From assembly GCA_965200835.1 (NCBI GenBank), contig OZ241390.1, forward strand, positions 2,666,001 to 2,730,000: a DNA stretch of 64,000 bases. Reading direction: 5' to 3'. The DNA comes from JAPPFW01 sp965200835. GTDB lineage: Bacteria > Actinomycetota > Acidimicrobiia > Spongiisociales > Spongiisociaceae. Below are positions 46,066-54,403 of the stretch, one piece after another (position 1 is the stretch's first letter; every line of letters starts with the position of its first letter). The notes under the pieces are model-generated. The model made no database searches. It was not told the origin of the DNA and saw nothing but the letters and a program-made list of their open reading frames with translations. A program made the position numbers and the translations under genes.

Positions 46066-46118
46066 TCCTCACCCCTGCACCCTCGATCTTGAGTTACGTT
46101 GGCCGATTACCAGGCCAC

Positions 46119-46132
46119 GTAACTTGACATAA
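46119..46132 (+). repeat. 14-bp direct repeat, right copy
   Basis: GTAACTTGACATAA, 419 nt from the left copy in the same orientation, with one mismatch. Lies upstream of the DUF433-like gene start, so it may also fall in its promoter region. Confidence 0.6.
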
Positions 46133-46313
46133 TGTGCATCGGACCGACCGGCCTCACCAGATGACCGGACTACCCCAAAGTGCCGATCGCGCCGGAGTGC
46201 CTTCCCCAACACTGGCGTCATGGGCCCTCCCCGGGTCGTGACGAGCCGGTTGTGGGGCTCGACTGTTACGATCGATCCTGACCATGATCGATCCAGCAAC
46301 GGAGGGTCAAGCT

Positions 46314-47051
46314 GTGAGAAGCCATGAAGTCGACTACCAGATCCACGGGTCGGATCTCCAGTACGTCGACATCGAACTCGATCCCGGCGAAGCGGTAGTT
46401 GCAGAGTCCGGGGCGATGATGTATCTGGAAGAAGGCATCGACTTCGAAGCCCGGCTGGGTGACGGTTCGGAGGTCGGCAGGAGCACGTGGGGCAGACTGA
46501 AGTCCGCCGGCAAGCGGGCGCTGGCAGGCGAATCGATCTTTCTAACCCACTTCACGAATCGGGGTCACGGAAAGCGGACGGTGGCCTTCGCCGCGCCCTA
46601 CCCCGGCAAGATCGTTCCGGTGGACCTCGGGGCGATCGGCGGCCGGGTCATCGCCCAGAAGGAGGCCTTCCTGTGCGCGGCGATGGGTACCAGCCTCGGG
46701 ATCTTCCTCAACCGCAAGCTGGGAACCGGTCTGTTCGGCCGAGAAGGCTTCATCCTGCAGGATATCCAGGGTGACGGGCTCGCCTTCCTCCATGCCGGGG
46801 GAACCGTGGTCGAGAAGCGGCTAGTCGGGGAAACCCTCCGGGTCGACACCGGCTGCATCGTGGCCTTCGAACCGCAGATCCAGTACTCCATCGAGCGGGC
46901 CGGCCGTGGAGCGACCATGCTCTTCGGAGGGGAAGGACTGTTCGTAGCGACCCTGACTGGAGCGGGCCGCGTATGGCTGCAGTCGCTGCCCTTCAACCGG
47001 GTGGTCGACAAGGTGATCGAGAACCTCCCCCCCACCCTGTCCGAGAGTTGA
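46314..47051 (+). CDS. AIM24/TIGR00266 family protein
   Basis: 245 aa beta-rich protein: LDPGEAVVAESGAMMYLEEGI, GESIFLTHFTNRG, YPGKIVPVDL, FLCAAMGTSLGIFLNRKLGTGLFGREGFILQDIQGDGLAFLHAGG. This is the AIM24 (altered inheritance of mitochondria) family, widespread in bacteria with no firmly known function. GGAGGG lies 7 nt before GTG 46314; ATG at 46284 is in frame but lies before that site. Ends 7 nt before the acyl-CoA synthetase. Confidence 0.88.
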   Translation: MRSHEVDYQIHGSDLQYVDIELDPGEAVVAESGAMMYLEEGIDFEARLGDGSEVGRSTWGRLKSAGKRALAGESIFLTHFTNRGHGKRTVAFAAPYPGKIVPVDLGAIGGRVIAQKEAFLCAAMGTSLGIFLNRKLGTGLFGREGFILQDIQGDGLAFLHAGGTVVEKRLVGETLRVDTGCIVAFEPQIQYSIERAGRGATMLFGGEGLFVATLTGAGRVWLQSLPFNRVVDKVIENLPPTLSES

Positions 47052-47058
47052 GCGGCCC

Positions 47059-48594
47059 ATGAAGGTACCCCTCACCATCCGCGACTTCCTGGACCGGGCC
47101 GCGCTGGTGTATCCGGACCGTCCGGCGATCATCGATGAGCCGGATCAGCCGGCTGAGAGTTGGGGAACCTTGACCTACGCCCAGGTGGCTGATCGGACTC
47201 GAGCCTTGGCGGGATATCTCGACCGCATCGGCTTGGGATGGGGCGAGCGGGTGGCGGTGGTGTCTCGCAATGCGGCTCGATTGCTGGTGATGATGCTGGG
47301 CGTGAGCGCCTGTGGCCGCATCTCGGTGCCGATCAACTTCCGGCTCAATGCGGCTGAGGTCGGATACATCGTGTCCCACTGCGGGGCACGGCTACTGCTG
47401 GTCGACCCCGAGCTGGCCGATGACCTGGCCGGTGTCGACTGTGAGAGGCGTCTGATCATGGGTCCGGAGTCGGACCAGCTCCTATTCGGAGAGGATGCGG
47501 ATCCCCGTCCGTGGACACCCGACGAGGATGCCACCGCCACGATCAACTACACCAGCGGCACCACCGCGCGGCCGAAGGGCGTTCAGATGACCCATCGCAG
47601 CCTGTGGCTCAACGCGGTGACCTTCGGCTGGGACGCCGGGGTCAGCGATCGGGATGTGTATCTGCATACCCTTCCCATGTTCCACTGCAACGGCTGGGGG
47701 ATGCCCTATGCCCTCTCCGGGGTGGGCGCCACCCAGGTGGTCATCCGCAAGATCGACGGGGCCGAGATCCTGCGGCGAGTCGATCGGCATGGCGTGACCT
47801 ACATGTGCGGTGCGCCTGCGGTAGTAGCAGCCATATTGGCGGCCGCCGAGGAGTGGTCGGGTCCGATCCCGGGATCGGGTCGGGTGCGGATGACCGTGGC
47901 CGGCGCTCCCCCGCCGACTAGGACTATCGAGCGCATGGAGACCGAACTCGGGTGGGAGTTCATCCAGATCTACGGATTGACCGAGACCGCTCCTTATCTG
48001 ACCATGAACCGGGCTAGATCCGAGTGGGATCACCTGACGCCGGCGGAGCGGGCCAAGCGGCTGGCGCCCCAGGGTGTGCCCGCACTCGGGATAGGAATCC
48101 GGGTGTCATCCAAGGGCGAGGTCGAGGCACATGGAAATCACGTCATGGAGGGCTACTGGGATCAGCCCGATGTCACCGAGGAGGCGCTGGCCGGCGGATG
48201 GTTCCACACCGGCGACGGTGGTTACCTCAACGACCAGGACTACCTGATACTGACCGACCGGCAGAAGGACGTGATCATAAGCGGTGGCGAGAACGTTTCG
48301 TCCATCGAAGTGGAAGACTGCCTTTTCACGCACCCGTCTGTGGCGGAGGTGGCGGTGATCGGCGTTCCCGACGAGCGATGGGGAGAGACGCCGAAAGCCT
48401 TGGTAGTGCTGGCTGAAGGATCCGAGGCCGGAGAGGCGGAGTTGATCGCCTATTGCAGGGAGCGTCTGGCCCACTTCAAGTGTCCCACCTCGGTGGAGTT
48501 CCGCGACGTGCTGGCCCGGACGGCCACCGGAAAACTCCAGAAATACAAGCTGCGTTCCCCCTATTGGAAGGGACGGGACCGCCAGATCAACTAG
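47059..48594 (+). CDS. AMP-dependent acyl-CoA synthetase/ligase
   Basis: 511 aa ANL-superfamily enzyme activating a carboxylic acid to its CoA thioester via an acyl-AMP. ATP motif TINYTSGTTARPKGVQMTHRS, acyl-AMP motif QIYGLTETAPYL, hinge TDRQKDVIISGGENVSSIEVE, and C-terminal Lys in RTATGKLQKYKLR. Resembles medium/long-chain fatty acyl-CoA ligases of actinobacteria; the chain length is not fixed. Follows the AIM24-like gene closely and is probably co-transcribed. Confidence 0.92.
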   Translation: MKVPLTIRDFLDRAALVYPDRPAIIDEPDQPAESWGTLTYAQVADRTRALAGYLDRIGLGWGERVAVVSRNAARLLVMMLGVSACGRISVPINFRLNAAEVGYIVSHCGARLLLVDPELADDLAGVDCERRLIMGPESDQLLFGEDADPRPWTPDEDATATINYTSGTTARPKGVQMTHRSLWLNAVTFGWDAGVSDRDVYLHTLPMFHCNGWGMPYALSGVGATQVVIRKIDGAEILRRVDRHGVTYMCGAPAVVAAILAAAEEWSGPIPGSGRVRMTVAGAPPPTRTIERMETELGWEFIQIYGLTETAPYLTMNRARSEWDHLTPAERAKRLAPQGVPALGIGIRVSSKGEVEAHGNHVMEGYWDQPDVTEEALAGGWFHTGDGGYLNDQDYLILTDRQKDVIISGGENVSSIEVEDCLFTHPSVAEVAVIGVPDERWGETPKALVVLAEGSEAGEAELIAYCRERLAHFKCPTSVEFRDVLARTATGKLQKYKLRSPYWKGRDRQIN

Positions 48595-48724
48595 CAGATG
48601 CTTGCGTTCTGAGCGTTTTTGCTCGGCTAGGTTGCTCAGCACTCTGTGTCATTCCAGGCCCCGTCCAACGGCGGCACCACGACCCAAGCGCTCCTAACGG
48701 TTTGAGGGCTGGGATAGACCCACT

Positions 48725-48751
48725 TACCCGCCGACATCTGGCTCGCGGGTA
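48725..48751 (-). terminator. hairpin after msrB
   Basis: TACCCGC (48725-48731), 13-nt loop, GCGGGTA (48745-48751), just past the msrB stop in a convergent gap. No clear T-run, so a candidate. Confidence 0.35.
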
Positions 48752-48753
48752 GG

Positions 48754-49179
48754 TCAGTCCTGGTCGCCTTCCAAGCTCAGGGACGCTGAGTTCATGCAAT
48801 AGCGGAGGCCGGTGGGGCGGGGACCGTCCGGGAACACGTGGCCGACGTGACACTGGCAGTTGGCACACACCACCTCGGTCCTCACCATGCCCAGGCTGTA
48901 GTCGGTGTGTTCCTCGATGGGTGCGTCATCGATCTTGTCGTAGAAGCTGGGCCAACCGGTGCCGGAGTCGTACTTCTGGTCGCTCCGGAAGAGCGGCGCC
49001 CCGCATCCGACACATGTATACGTACCCGAATCCTTGGTGTTCCAGTACTCGCCGGTGAACGGACGCTCCGTCCCGGCCTCGCGAGCCACGTAGTACTCCA
49101 TGGGCGTCAGCTTCTGGCGCCATTCCTCCTCGGTGGCGGGGAGGGTGGCCTGTTCAGGGACGGTTCTGGTATCGGTCAT
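48754..49179 (-). CDS. msrB: peptide methionine sulfoxide reductase MsrB
   Basis: 141 aa reducing methionine-R-sulfoxide. Zinc Cys pairs CVGC and CANC, signature SGTGWPSFYDKI, and catalytic Cys in LRYCMNSASLSL. AAGGAA precedes the ATG. Complements MsrA at 28 kb. It diverges from the first molybdenum-cofactor oxidoreductase, so both could share a control region of about 100 nt. Confidence 0.96.
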   Translation of the reverse strand: MTDTRTVPEQATLPATEEEWRQKLTPMEYYVAREAGTERPFTGEYWNTKDSGTYTCVGCGAPLFRSDQKYDSGTGWPSFYDKIDDAPIEEHTDYSLGMVRTEVVCANCQCHVGHVFPDGPRPTGLRYCMNSASLSLEGDQD

Positions 49180-49270
49180 GCTGTTTCCTTCCCCGACCGG
49201 CTGCTGCCAGCCAGAAGCCAGGTGTTAGGTAATCGAACGTTCCGGACAACTCATAGGATGCCGCAAATCC

Positions 49271-49276
49271 TAGTAT
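49271..49276 (+). promoter_or_regulatory. -10 element of first Mo-oxidoreductase gene (leaderless)
   Basis: TAGTAT followed by 6 nt and the ATG at 49283. A short inverted pair AGGAT/ATCCT lies immediately upstream. Confidence 0.5.
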
Positions 49277-49282
49277 GGAGCT

Positions 49283-50992
49283 ATGGAAACAGAACCTCAG
49301 TCACCCGAACCTAACTCCTCTCCCCCACAGGGATCCCGTCTTGGCTATGCACTCCTGGGCGTCATAGCAACCGGCGCTGCCCTAGCCGCATCGGAACTCG
49401 TAGCCGGGATCTATCTGTCCGCTCCCTCCCTCATCCGTACCATCGGCCAGCGGTTCATCGACCTAACCCCGTCCTGGTTGGAGGACTGGGCGATCTCGAC
49501 CTTCGGGACCAACGACAAGCTGGTCCTCATCATCGGCATCGTCGTGGCGTCGCTGGCTATCGGTGCCTACCTCGGTGTCCTCTCCAAGGACCGACTGCCT
49601 TTTGCCCGGGCCGGATTCCTGTCCTTTGGCGTGGTCGGATTCGTGGTGGGGCTGACCGATCCCCTGTCGAGGCCTTTGCTTACGGGAGTCGCAGCGGCAG
49701 CCGCAGCCATCACCGGAATCGTGGTGGTCACCTGGCTCGGCCGCCTGCTCGAGCGGTCCAACTCCGCCACCGCCGAGGCCGGGTCGGAGTCACGGCGGGT
49801 GTTCCTCTCCTCGTCCGGCGCATCGGTGATCCTGTCGGTCGGCGCGGTTCTGCTGGGCCGCTACTCCGCCAAGGTCGCTTCGGTGGCAGTGGATCGGGAG
49901 CAGATCACCCTCCCCTCCGCCTCGGAGCCGGTGGCGGCCCCGACCACGGCGGGTTCGGGAGATGCCACCACCTCGGACACCGTGGCAGACCCTGTGAGTG
50001 ACCCAGTTTCGCCTACCACTGATGTTGCAGCAACCGATACCGGCGCCGCGGCCGCTGAGCCGATGGTCTCGGGGATTCCGGATCCCACTACGGCCCAGAC
50101 CGCACCGGTCGAGGGCGTGTCCTCCCTGGTGACGCCCAACGAAGAGTTCTACGTGATCGACACCGCTCTCAGCATTCCCGCCATCGATCTCGAGACCTGG
50201 ACCCTCACATTCACCGGAGCGGTGGACACCCCCTTCAGTGTCAGCTATGAGGATCTGCTCGCTATGCCGATGGTGGAGCGCTATGTGACCCTGTGTTGCG
50301 TGTCCAACTCGGTAGGAGGCGGTCTGGTGGGTAATGCCAAGTGGTTGGGGGTTCCCCTGCGGGAGCTGGTAGAACGCGCTGGAGTGACTGCTGGCGGTAC
50401 GCAGCTGATCGGCCGGTCGGTGGACGGCTTTACGGTCGGCTTCCCCACCAGCGCGGTCTATGACGGGCGGGAAGCTCTGGTGGCGGTGGGTATGAACGGT
50501 GAGCCACTGCCCCTCAAGCATGGTTTCCCGGCCCGGCTGGTGGTGTCCGGCCTCTATGGCTACGTATCGGCCACCAAGTGGCTATCGGAGATCGAATTCG
50601 CCGGGTGGGAAGACTTCGATGCCTACTGGATACCCAGAGGATGGGCAAAGGAAGCGCCCATCAAGACCCAATCACGGATCGACACCCCTAAAGGTGGGCG
50701 GATCGGCGTCGGCATGAACGTGATAGCCGGGGTCGCCTGGGCGCAGAGCCGGGGCGTCGACAAGGTGGAGGTCCAGATCGATAACGGACCCTGGAGGGAA
50801 GCCACCCTGCCTGAGGAGCTCTCCATAGACTCCTGGCGGCAGTGGTATCTGGAGCATGATTTCACTGCTGGCCCTCACACCATTTCGGTGCGAGCAACCG
50901 ACTCCACCGGTGAGACTCAAACCGCCGAGATCAACGAACCGCGACCCGACGGAGCCACCGGCTACCACATGGTGCGGGTGGACGCCGCATAA
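49283..50992 (+). CDS. polytopic molybdopterin-dependent oxidoreductase with internal Tat motif
   Basis: 569 aa. Four membrane segments (about residues 12-35, 72-95, 103-122, 128-150) precede a twin-arginine motif SRRVFL (Arg171-Arg172) with a fifth hydrophobic segment, then a Ser/Thr/Pro/Ala-rich linker and an outside sulfite-oxidase-type Mo domain. The likely Mo ligand is Cys339 in TLCCVSN; GNAKWLGVPLRELV and HGFPARLVVSGLYGY follow; the C-terminal dimerisation-type beta domain is present. Substrate unknown. Polytopic proteins with a last Tat-dependent segment before a cofactor domain are known in Streptomyces. A close paralogue follows. Confidence 0.88.
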   Translation: METEPQSPEPNSSPPQGSRLGYALLGVIATGAALAASELVAGIYLSAPSLIRTIGQRFIDLTPSWLEDWAISTFGTNDKLVLIIGIVVASLAIGAYLGVLSKDRLPFARAGFLSFGVVGFVVGLTDPLSRPLLTGVAAAAAAITGIVVVTWLGRLLERSNSATAEAGSESRRVFLSSSGASVILSVGAVLLGRYSAKVASVAVDREQITLPSASEPVAAPTTAGSGDATTSDTVADPVSDPVSPTTDVAATDTGAAAAEPMVSGIPDPTTAQTAPVEGVSSLVTPNEEFYVIDTALSIPAIDLETWTLTFTGAVDTPFSVSYEDLLAMPMVERYVTLCCVSNSVGGGLVGNAKWLGVPLRELVERAGVTAGGTQLIGRSVDGFTVGFPTSAVYDGREALVAVGMNGEPLPLKHGFPARLVVSGLYGYVSATKWLSEIEFAGWEDFDAYWIPRGWAKEAPIKTQSRIDTPKGGRIGVGMNVIAGVAWAQSRGVDKVEVQIDNGPWREATLPEELSIDSWRQWYLEHDFTAGPHTISVRATDSTGETQTAEINEPRPDGATGYHMVRVDAA

Positions 50993-51044
50993 CGCCCTTC
51001 TCCATTAACGCCATCGATCCCGGAAGGTAAGTGCCGACGAGCGG

Positions 51045-51050
51045 TAAGCT
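51045..51050 (+). promoter_or_regulatory. -10 element of second Mo-oxidoreductase gene (leaderless)
   Basis: TAAGCT followed by 8 nt and the ATG at 51059, suggesting the paralogue is transcribed on its own. Confidence 0.45.
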
Positions 51051-51058
51051 CCGGGCTC

Positions 51059-53050
51059 ATGCAACCAAATGAAGCTTCCGCCCCTGCGTCTACCTGGTCG
51101 ACCCGCCTCAACTACCTGCTTCTCGGAGTTGTAGCCACCGGTTCGGCACTTGCCATATCCGAGCTGATGGCAGGTTTGTTCCGTACCGCGCCGTCGCTCG
51201 TCCTCACCATCGGTCAACGGTTTATCGACATCACCCCGTCATGGCTGGAGGACTGGGCCATATCCACTTTCGGTACCAACGACAAGGCGGTTTTGATAGG
51301 CGGGATAGTGGTGGTTGCCCTCATCATCGGCGGACTTCTGGGTCTGCTTGCCCGGCACCGTCCCGGTATCGCCTCGGCCGGTTTCATTCCATTCGGGTTG
51401 GTTGGATACTTCGTCGGCATCACCGATCCCCAGGCTGGGGTCGGACTGACCATCGTCACGGCCGCGCTGGCGACCTCGACCGGCATCAGCACGTTGAGAG
51501 GGCTCAAGCGGCTGCTCGAAGCCGCGCCGGCGCCGGATTCCGACCGGTCACTTACTCCGCGGCGCGCCTTTCTGGCGGCTTCCGCGGGGGCGGTGGTTCT
51601 GGCAGCCGCGGAGGTAGCCCTCGGGCGCTACTTCAAAGGCCGGAGCCGGATGGCACTGTCAGGACGGGAATCCGTGGTGCTTCCCACGCCCGTGGAGTCC
51701 CCGGCCACCACCATATCCGCTACCACCCTGCCATCCAGCACCACGATGGCCCCCACCACGGTCCCATCCTCCGAGACCGTACCGGCTGAGACCACAGATC
51801 AGGCGGCCGCTGCTGAGACCACCATCCCAGCCGAAACCACTACCACCCAGACGACTACTCCAGAGACCGCCACTACCCAGGCGGCGACTACCGAGACCAC
51901 TGCCGCAGCAGAGACCACCACCACCCAAGCCACGGCATCCGAAACCACCACTACCCAGGCGGCGACTACCGAGACCACTGCCGCAGCAGAGACCACCACC
52001 ACCCAAGCCACGGCATCCGAAACCACCACTACCCAGGCGGCAGCTGCCGAGACCACCACCACCGTACCTGAGACCACCACCACCCAAGCCACCGTTCCGG
52101 AGACGACGACCACCGTTCCTGAGACCACCACGACGGTTGCTGCCCAGACCACTGATCCATCCGATATCGCCGGACTGTCTACCTGGGTAACCCCCAACAG
52201 TGAGTTCTACGTCATAGATACCGCCCTCAGCATTCCCCAAGTGGATCTGGAAACCTGGAGGTTGTCCTTCACCGGGGAGGTCCGCAATCCCTTCAGCATC
52301 AGCTATGAAGAGCTGCTCGCCATGCCGATGGTGGAGCGTTACGTAACCCTTTGTTGTGTCTCTAATCCTGTGGGTGGAGGACTGGTCGGTAACGCCAAGT
52401 GGCTCGGGGTTCCTCTACGAAACCTGGTCGACCAGGCCGATGTGAGATCGGGCGGTACGCAGCTGATCGGCCGCTCGGTCGACCGGTTCACGGTCGGCTT
52501 CCCCACCAGCGCGGTCTATGACGGGCGGGAAGCTCTGCTGGCCGTAGGTATGAACGGTGAGGCGCTGCCTTACAAGCATGGCTTCCCGGCCCGGCTGGTG
52601 GTGTCCGGCCTGTATGGCTACGTGTCGGCCACCAAGTGGCTGTCCGAGATCGAGTTCGCCGGGTGGAACTCATTCGACGCCTACTGGATACCCAGAGGAT
52701 GGTCGAAAGAAGGTCCGATCAAGACCCAGTCACGGATCGACACTCCCAAGTCCGGGCGGATCCAGGCCGGTCCCAGCCACATCGCCGGGGTGGCCTGGGC
52801 ACAGAATCGCGGTATCGAGAAGGTGGAGGTGCGAGTCGACGACGAGCCGTGGAGAGAGGCCATCCTGCCCGATGAGGTCACTATCGACTCGTGGCGGCAA
52901 TGGTTCGTGGATCACGAGTTCACTCCTGGATCTCATCGCATAGCGGTGCGAGCCACCGACTCGACCGGTAGGACCCAGACGGCCTCGGTGCAAGGTTCCC
53001 GACCTGACGGAGCCACCGGTTACCACCAGATCCTGGTAGAGGCCGTCTGA
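51059..53050 (+). CDS. polytopic molybdopterin-dependent oxidoreductase, paralogue with long Thr-rich linker
   Basis: 663 aa, same layout as the preceding gene: four membrane segments, Tat-like PRRAFL (Arg168-Arg169) before the fifth, then a linker of about 160 residues dominated by ETTTTQA/TTVPETTTT repeats, and the Mo domain with Cys433 in TLCCVSN. The catalytic and dimerisation domains are very similar to the first copy (for example VVSGLYGYVSATKWLSEIEFAGW), so this is a recent tandem duplication. The extra linker length is the main difference; it may reach across a thicker wall or be glycosylated. Confidence 0.88.
   Translation: MQPNEASAPASTWSTRLNYLLLGVVATGSALAISELMAGLFRTAPSLVLTIGQRFIDITPSWLEDWAISTFGTNDKAVLIGGIVVVALIIGGLLGLLARHRPGIASAGFIPFGLVGYFVGITDPQAGVGLTIVTAALATSTGISTLRGLKRLLEAAPAPDSDRSLTPRRAFLAASAGAVVLAAAEVALGRYFKGRSRMALSGRESVVLPTPVESPATTISATTLPSSTTMAPTTVPSSETVPAETTDQAAAAETTIPAETTTTQTTTPETATTQAATTETTAAAETTTTQATASETTTTQAATTETTAAAETTTTQATASETTTTQAAAAETTTTVPETTTTQATVPETTTTVPETTTTVAAQTTDPSDIAGLSTWVTPNSEFYVIDTALSIPQVDLETWRLSFTGEVRNPFSISYEELLAMPMVERYVTLCCVSNPVGGGLVGNAKWLGVPLRNLVDQADVRSGGTQLIGRSVDRFTVGFPTSAVYDGREALLAVGMNGEALPYKHGFPARLVVSGLYGYVSATKWLSEIEFAGWNSFDAYWIPRGWSKEGPIKTQSRIDTPKSGRIQAGPSHIAGVAWAQNRGIEKVEVRVDDEPWREAILPDEVTIDSWRQWFVDHEFTPGSHRIAVRATDSTGRTQTASVQGSRPDGATGYHQILVEAV
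51872..52042 (+). repeat. 78-bp tandem repeat in the linker of the second Mo enzyme
   Basis: Unit boundaries at 51872, 51950 and 52028 mark two full, apparently identical 78-bp units and a partial third. The unit encodes 26 residues rich in Thr, Ala and Glu and keeps the frame, so copy number changes would only alter linker length. Confidence 0.85.
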
Positions 53051-53069
53051 ACCGCTACTTCGGGTAGCC

Positions 53070-53813
53070 CTAACGGTTCGCCAGAACCTCCAGGATCGGG
53101 TCCGGGATGTCGAAGTTGCCGTAGACCTCCTGCACATCACCCAGGTCATCCAGGCTGTCGACCAGGCGCAACACCCGGGCGGCCTTGGAGGCGTCCAGCT
53201 GGACGGTGGTGGACGGAAGCTGGGTGACTTCGGCCGACTGCACGGACACATCGAACTCGGCCATGCTCTCCCGGACGGCGGCAAAGTCGCTGGGTGAGGT
53301 GATCACCTCGAACTGTTCACCACTCGATCGCACATCCTCGGCTCCCGACTCGAGGGCTGCCATCAGGATGTCGTCCTCGTCACCCTCCACCAGCAGATAA
53401 CCCTTCTGGTCGAACAGGTAACCCACCGATCCCGGTTCGCCTAGATTCCCGCCATTGCGAGTGAACGCCGACCGCACGTCGGAAGCAGCCCGGTTGCGAT
53501 TGTCGGTCAACACTTGGACCAGCAGCGCCACTCCCCCGGGTGCATATCCCTCGTAGAACATGGTGTCGAGGCGTTCTCCGGCCAGCTCGCCGGTGCCGCG
53601 CTTGATAGCCCGCTCGATGTTGTCCTTCGGGACCGAAGCTGATCGCGCCTTGCCGATGGCGCTGGCCAGCACGGCATTTCCAGCCGGGTCGCCACCTCCC
53701 TGGCGGGCGGCCGCTTCGATGGCCCGGCACAGCTTGGCGAACAGGTTGCTTCTGGCGGCGTCCTGCCTGCCCTTCCGATGCTTGATGTTGGCCCATTTCG
53801 AGTGTCCGGCCAT
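53070..53813 (-). CDS. yebC: YebC/PmpR family protein
   Basis: 247 aa with the signature N-terminus MAGHSKWANIKHRKGRQDAARSNLFAKL and GTGELAGERLDTMFYEGYAPGG. Family members have been described as transcription regulators and, more recently, as translation factors that relieve ribosome stalling. The ATG overlaps the pdxT stop by one base, placing it last in pdxS-pdxT-yebC, as in mycobacteria. The usual ruv genes are absent. Confidence 0.95.
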   Translation of the reverse strand: MAGHSKWANIKHRKGRQDAARSNLFAKLCRAIEAAARQGGGDPAGNAVLASAIGKARSASVPKDNIERAIKRGTGELAGERLDTMFYEGYAPGGVALLVQVLTDNRNRAASDVRSAFTRNGGNLGEPGSVGYLFDQKGYLLVEGDEDDILMAALESGAEDVRSSGEQFEVITSPSDFAAVRESMAEFDVSVQSAEVTQLPSTTVQLDASKAARVLRLVDSLDDLGDVQEVYGNFDIPDPILEVLANR

Positions 53814-54397
53814 CAGAGCTCCTCCACCATGTCCAGCAGCATCCTATGCAGCCGAGTGTCGCTCGTCAGCTCCGGATGGAAGGCGCACGCCAGGACGTTG
53901 TCCCTCCTGACCAGCACGGGACGGTCATGGCGGCGCGCCAGGATCTCGACCTCGTCGCCGGTCCAGTGGACCAGCGGCGCTCGGATGAACACCGCCCGGA
54001 TAGGTTCGTCCCAGTTGGCCACTCCCAGATCGCACTCGAACGACTCGATCTGGCGACCGAAGGCGTTGCGCTCCACGACCATGTCGAGCACTCCTAGCTG
54101 CGGCTGGACCCCCTCGGTGACCCCTGTAGCGAGAAATATCATTCCGGCACAGGTCCCGAGAGTGGGCATTCCTGCCTTTATGTGCTTGCGGAGCGGATCC
54201 AGCAGACCGTAGAGGTTGGCCAGGCGACCGATAGTGGTGGACTCGCCGCCCGGGATCACCAGCGCGTCGATGTCCTCCAGGTCGGCCGGGGTCCGTACCT
54301 CCAGGACCGAACCGCCGGCAGCCTCCACCATCCGGGCGTGCTCGCGCACGTCGCCCTGTAGCGCGAGCACGCCAACGATCGGCACCGGATGGGGCAT
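53813..54397 (-). CDS. pdxT: pyridoxal 5'-phosphate synthase glutaminase PdxT
   Basis: 194 aa class I glutamine amidotransferase giving ammonia to PdxS. GVLALQGDVREHARM, PGGESTTIGRL, nucleophile in LGTCAGMIFLA, and the His-Glu pair in CAFHPELTSD. Lies 6 nt after pdxS and overlaps yebC, so one operon. Confidence 0.97.
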   Translation of the reverse strand: MPHPVPIVGVLALQGDVREHARMVEAAGGSVLEVRTPADLEDIDALVIPGGESTTIGRLANLYGLLDPLRKHIKAGMPTLGTCAGMIFLATGVTEGVQPQLGVLDMVVERNAFGRQIESFECDLGVANWDEPIRAVFIRAPLVHWTGDEVEILARRHDRPVLVRRDNVLACAFHPELTSDTRLHRMLLDMVEEL

Positions 54398-54403
54398 GGT
54401 CCC

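Noticed and set aside
49225..49240. LexA/SOS-like box (CGAAC-GTTC) before the Mo-enzyme gene
   Set aside because: The half sites are directly abutted, without the 4-nt spacer of actinobacterial SOS boxes.
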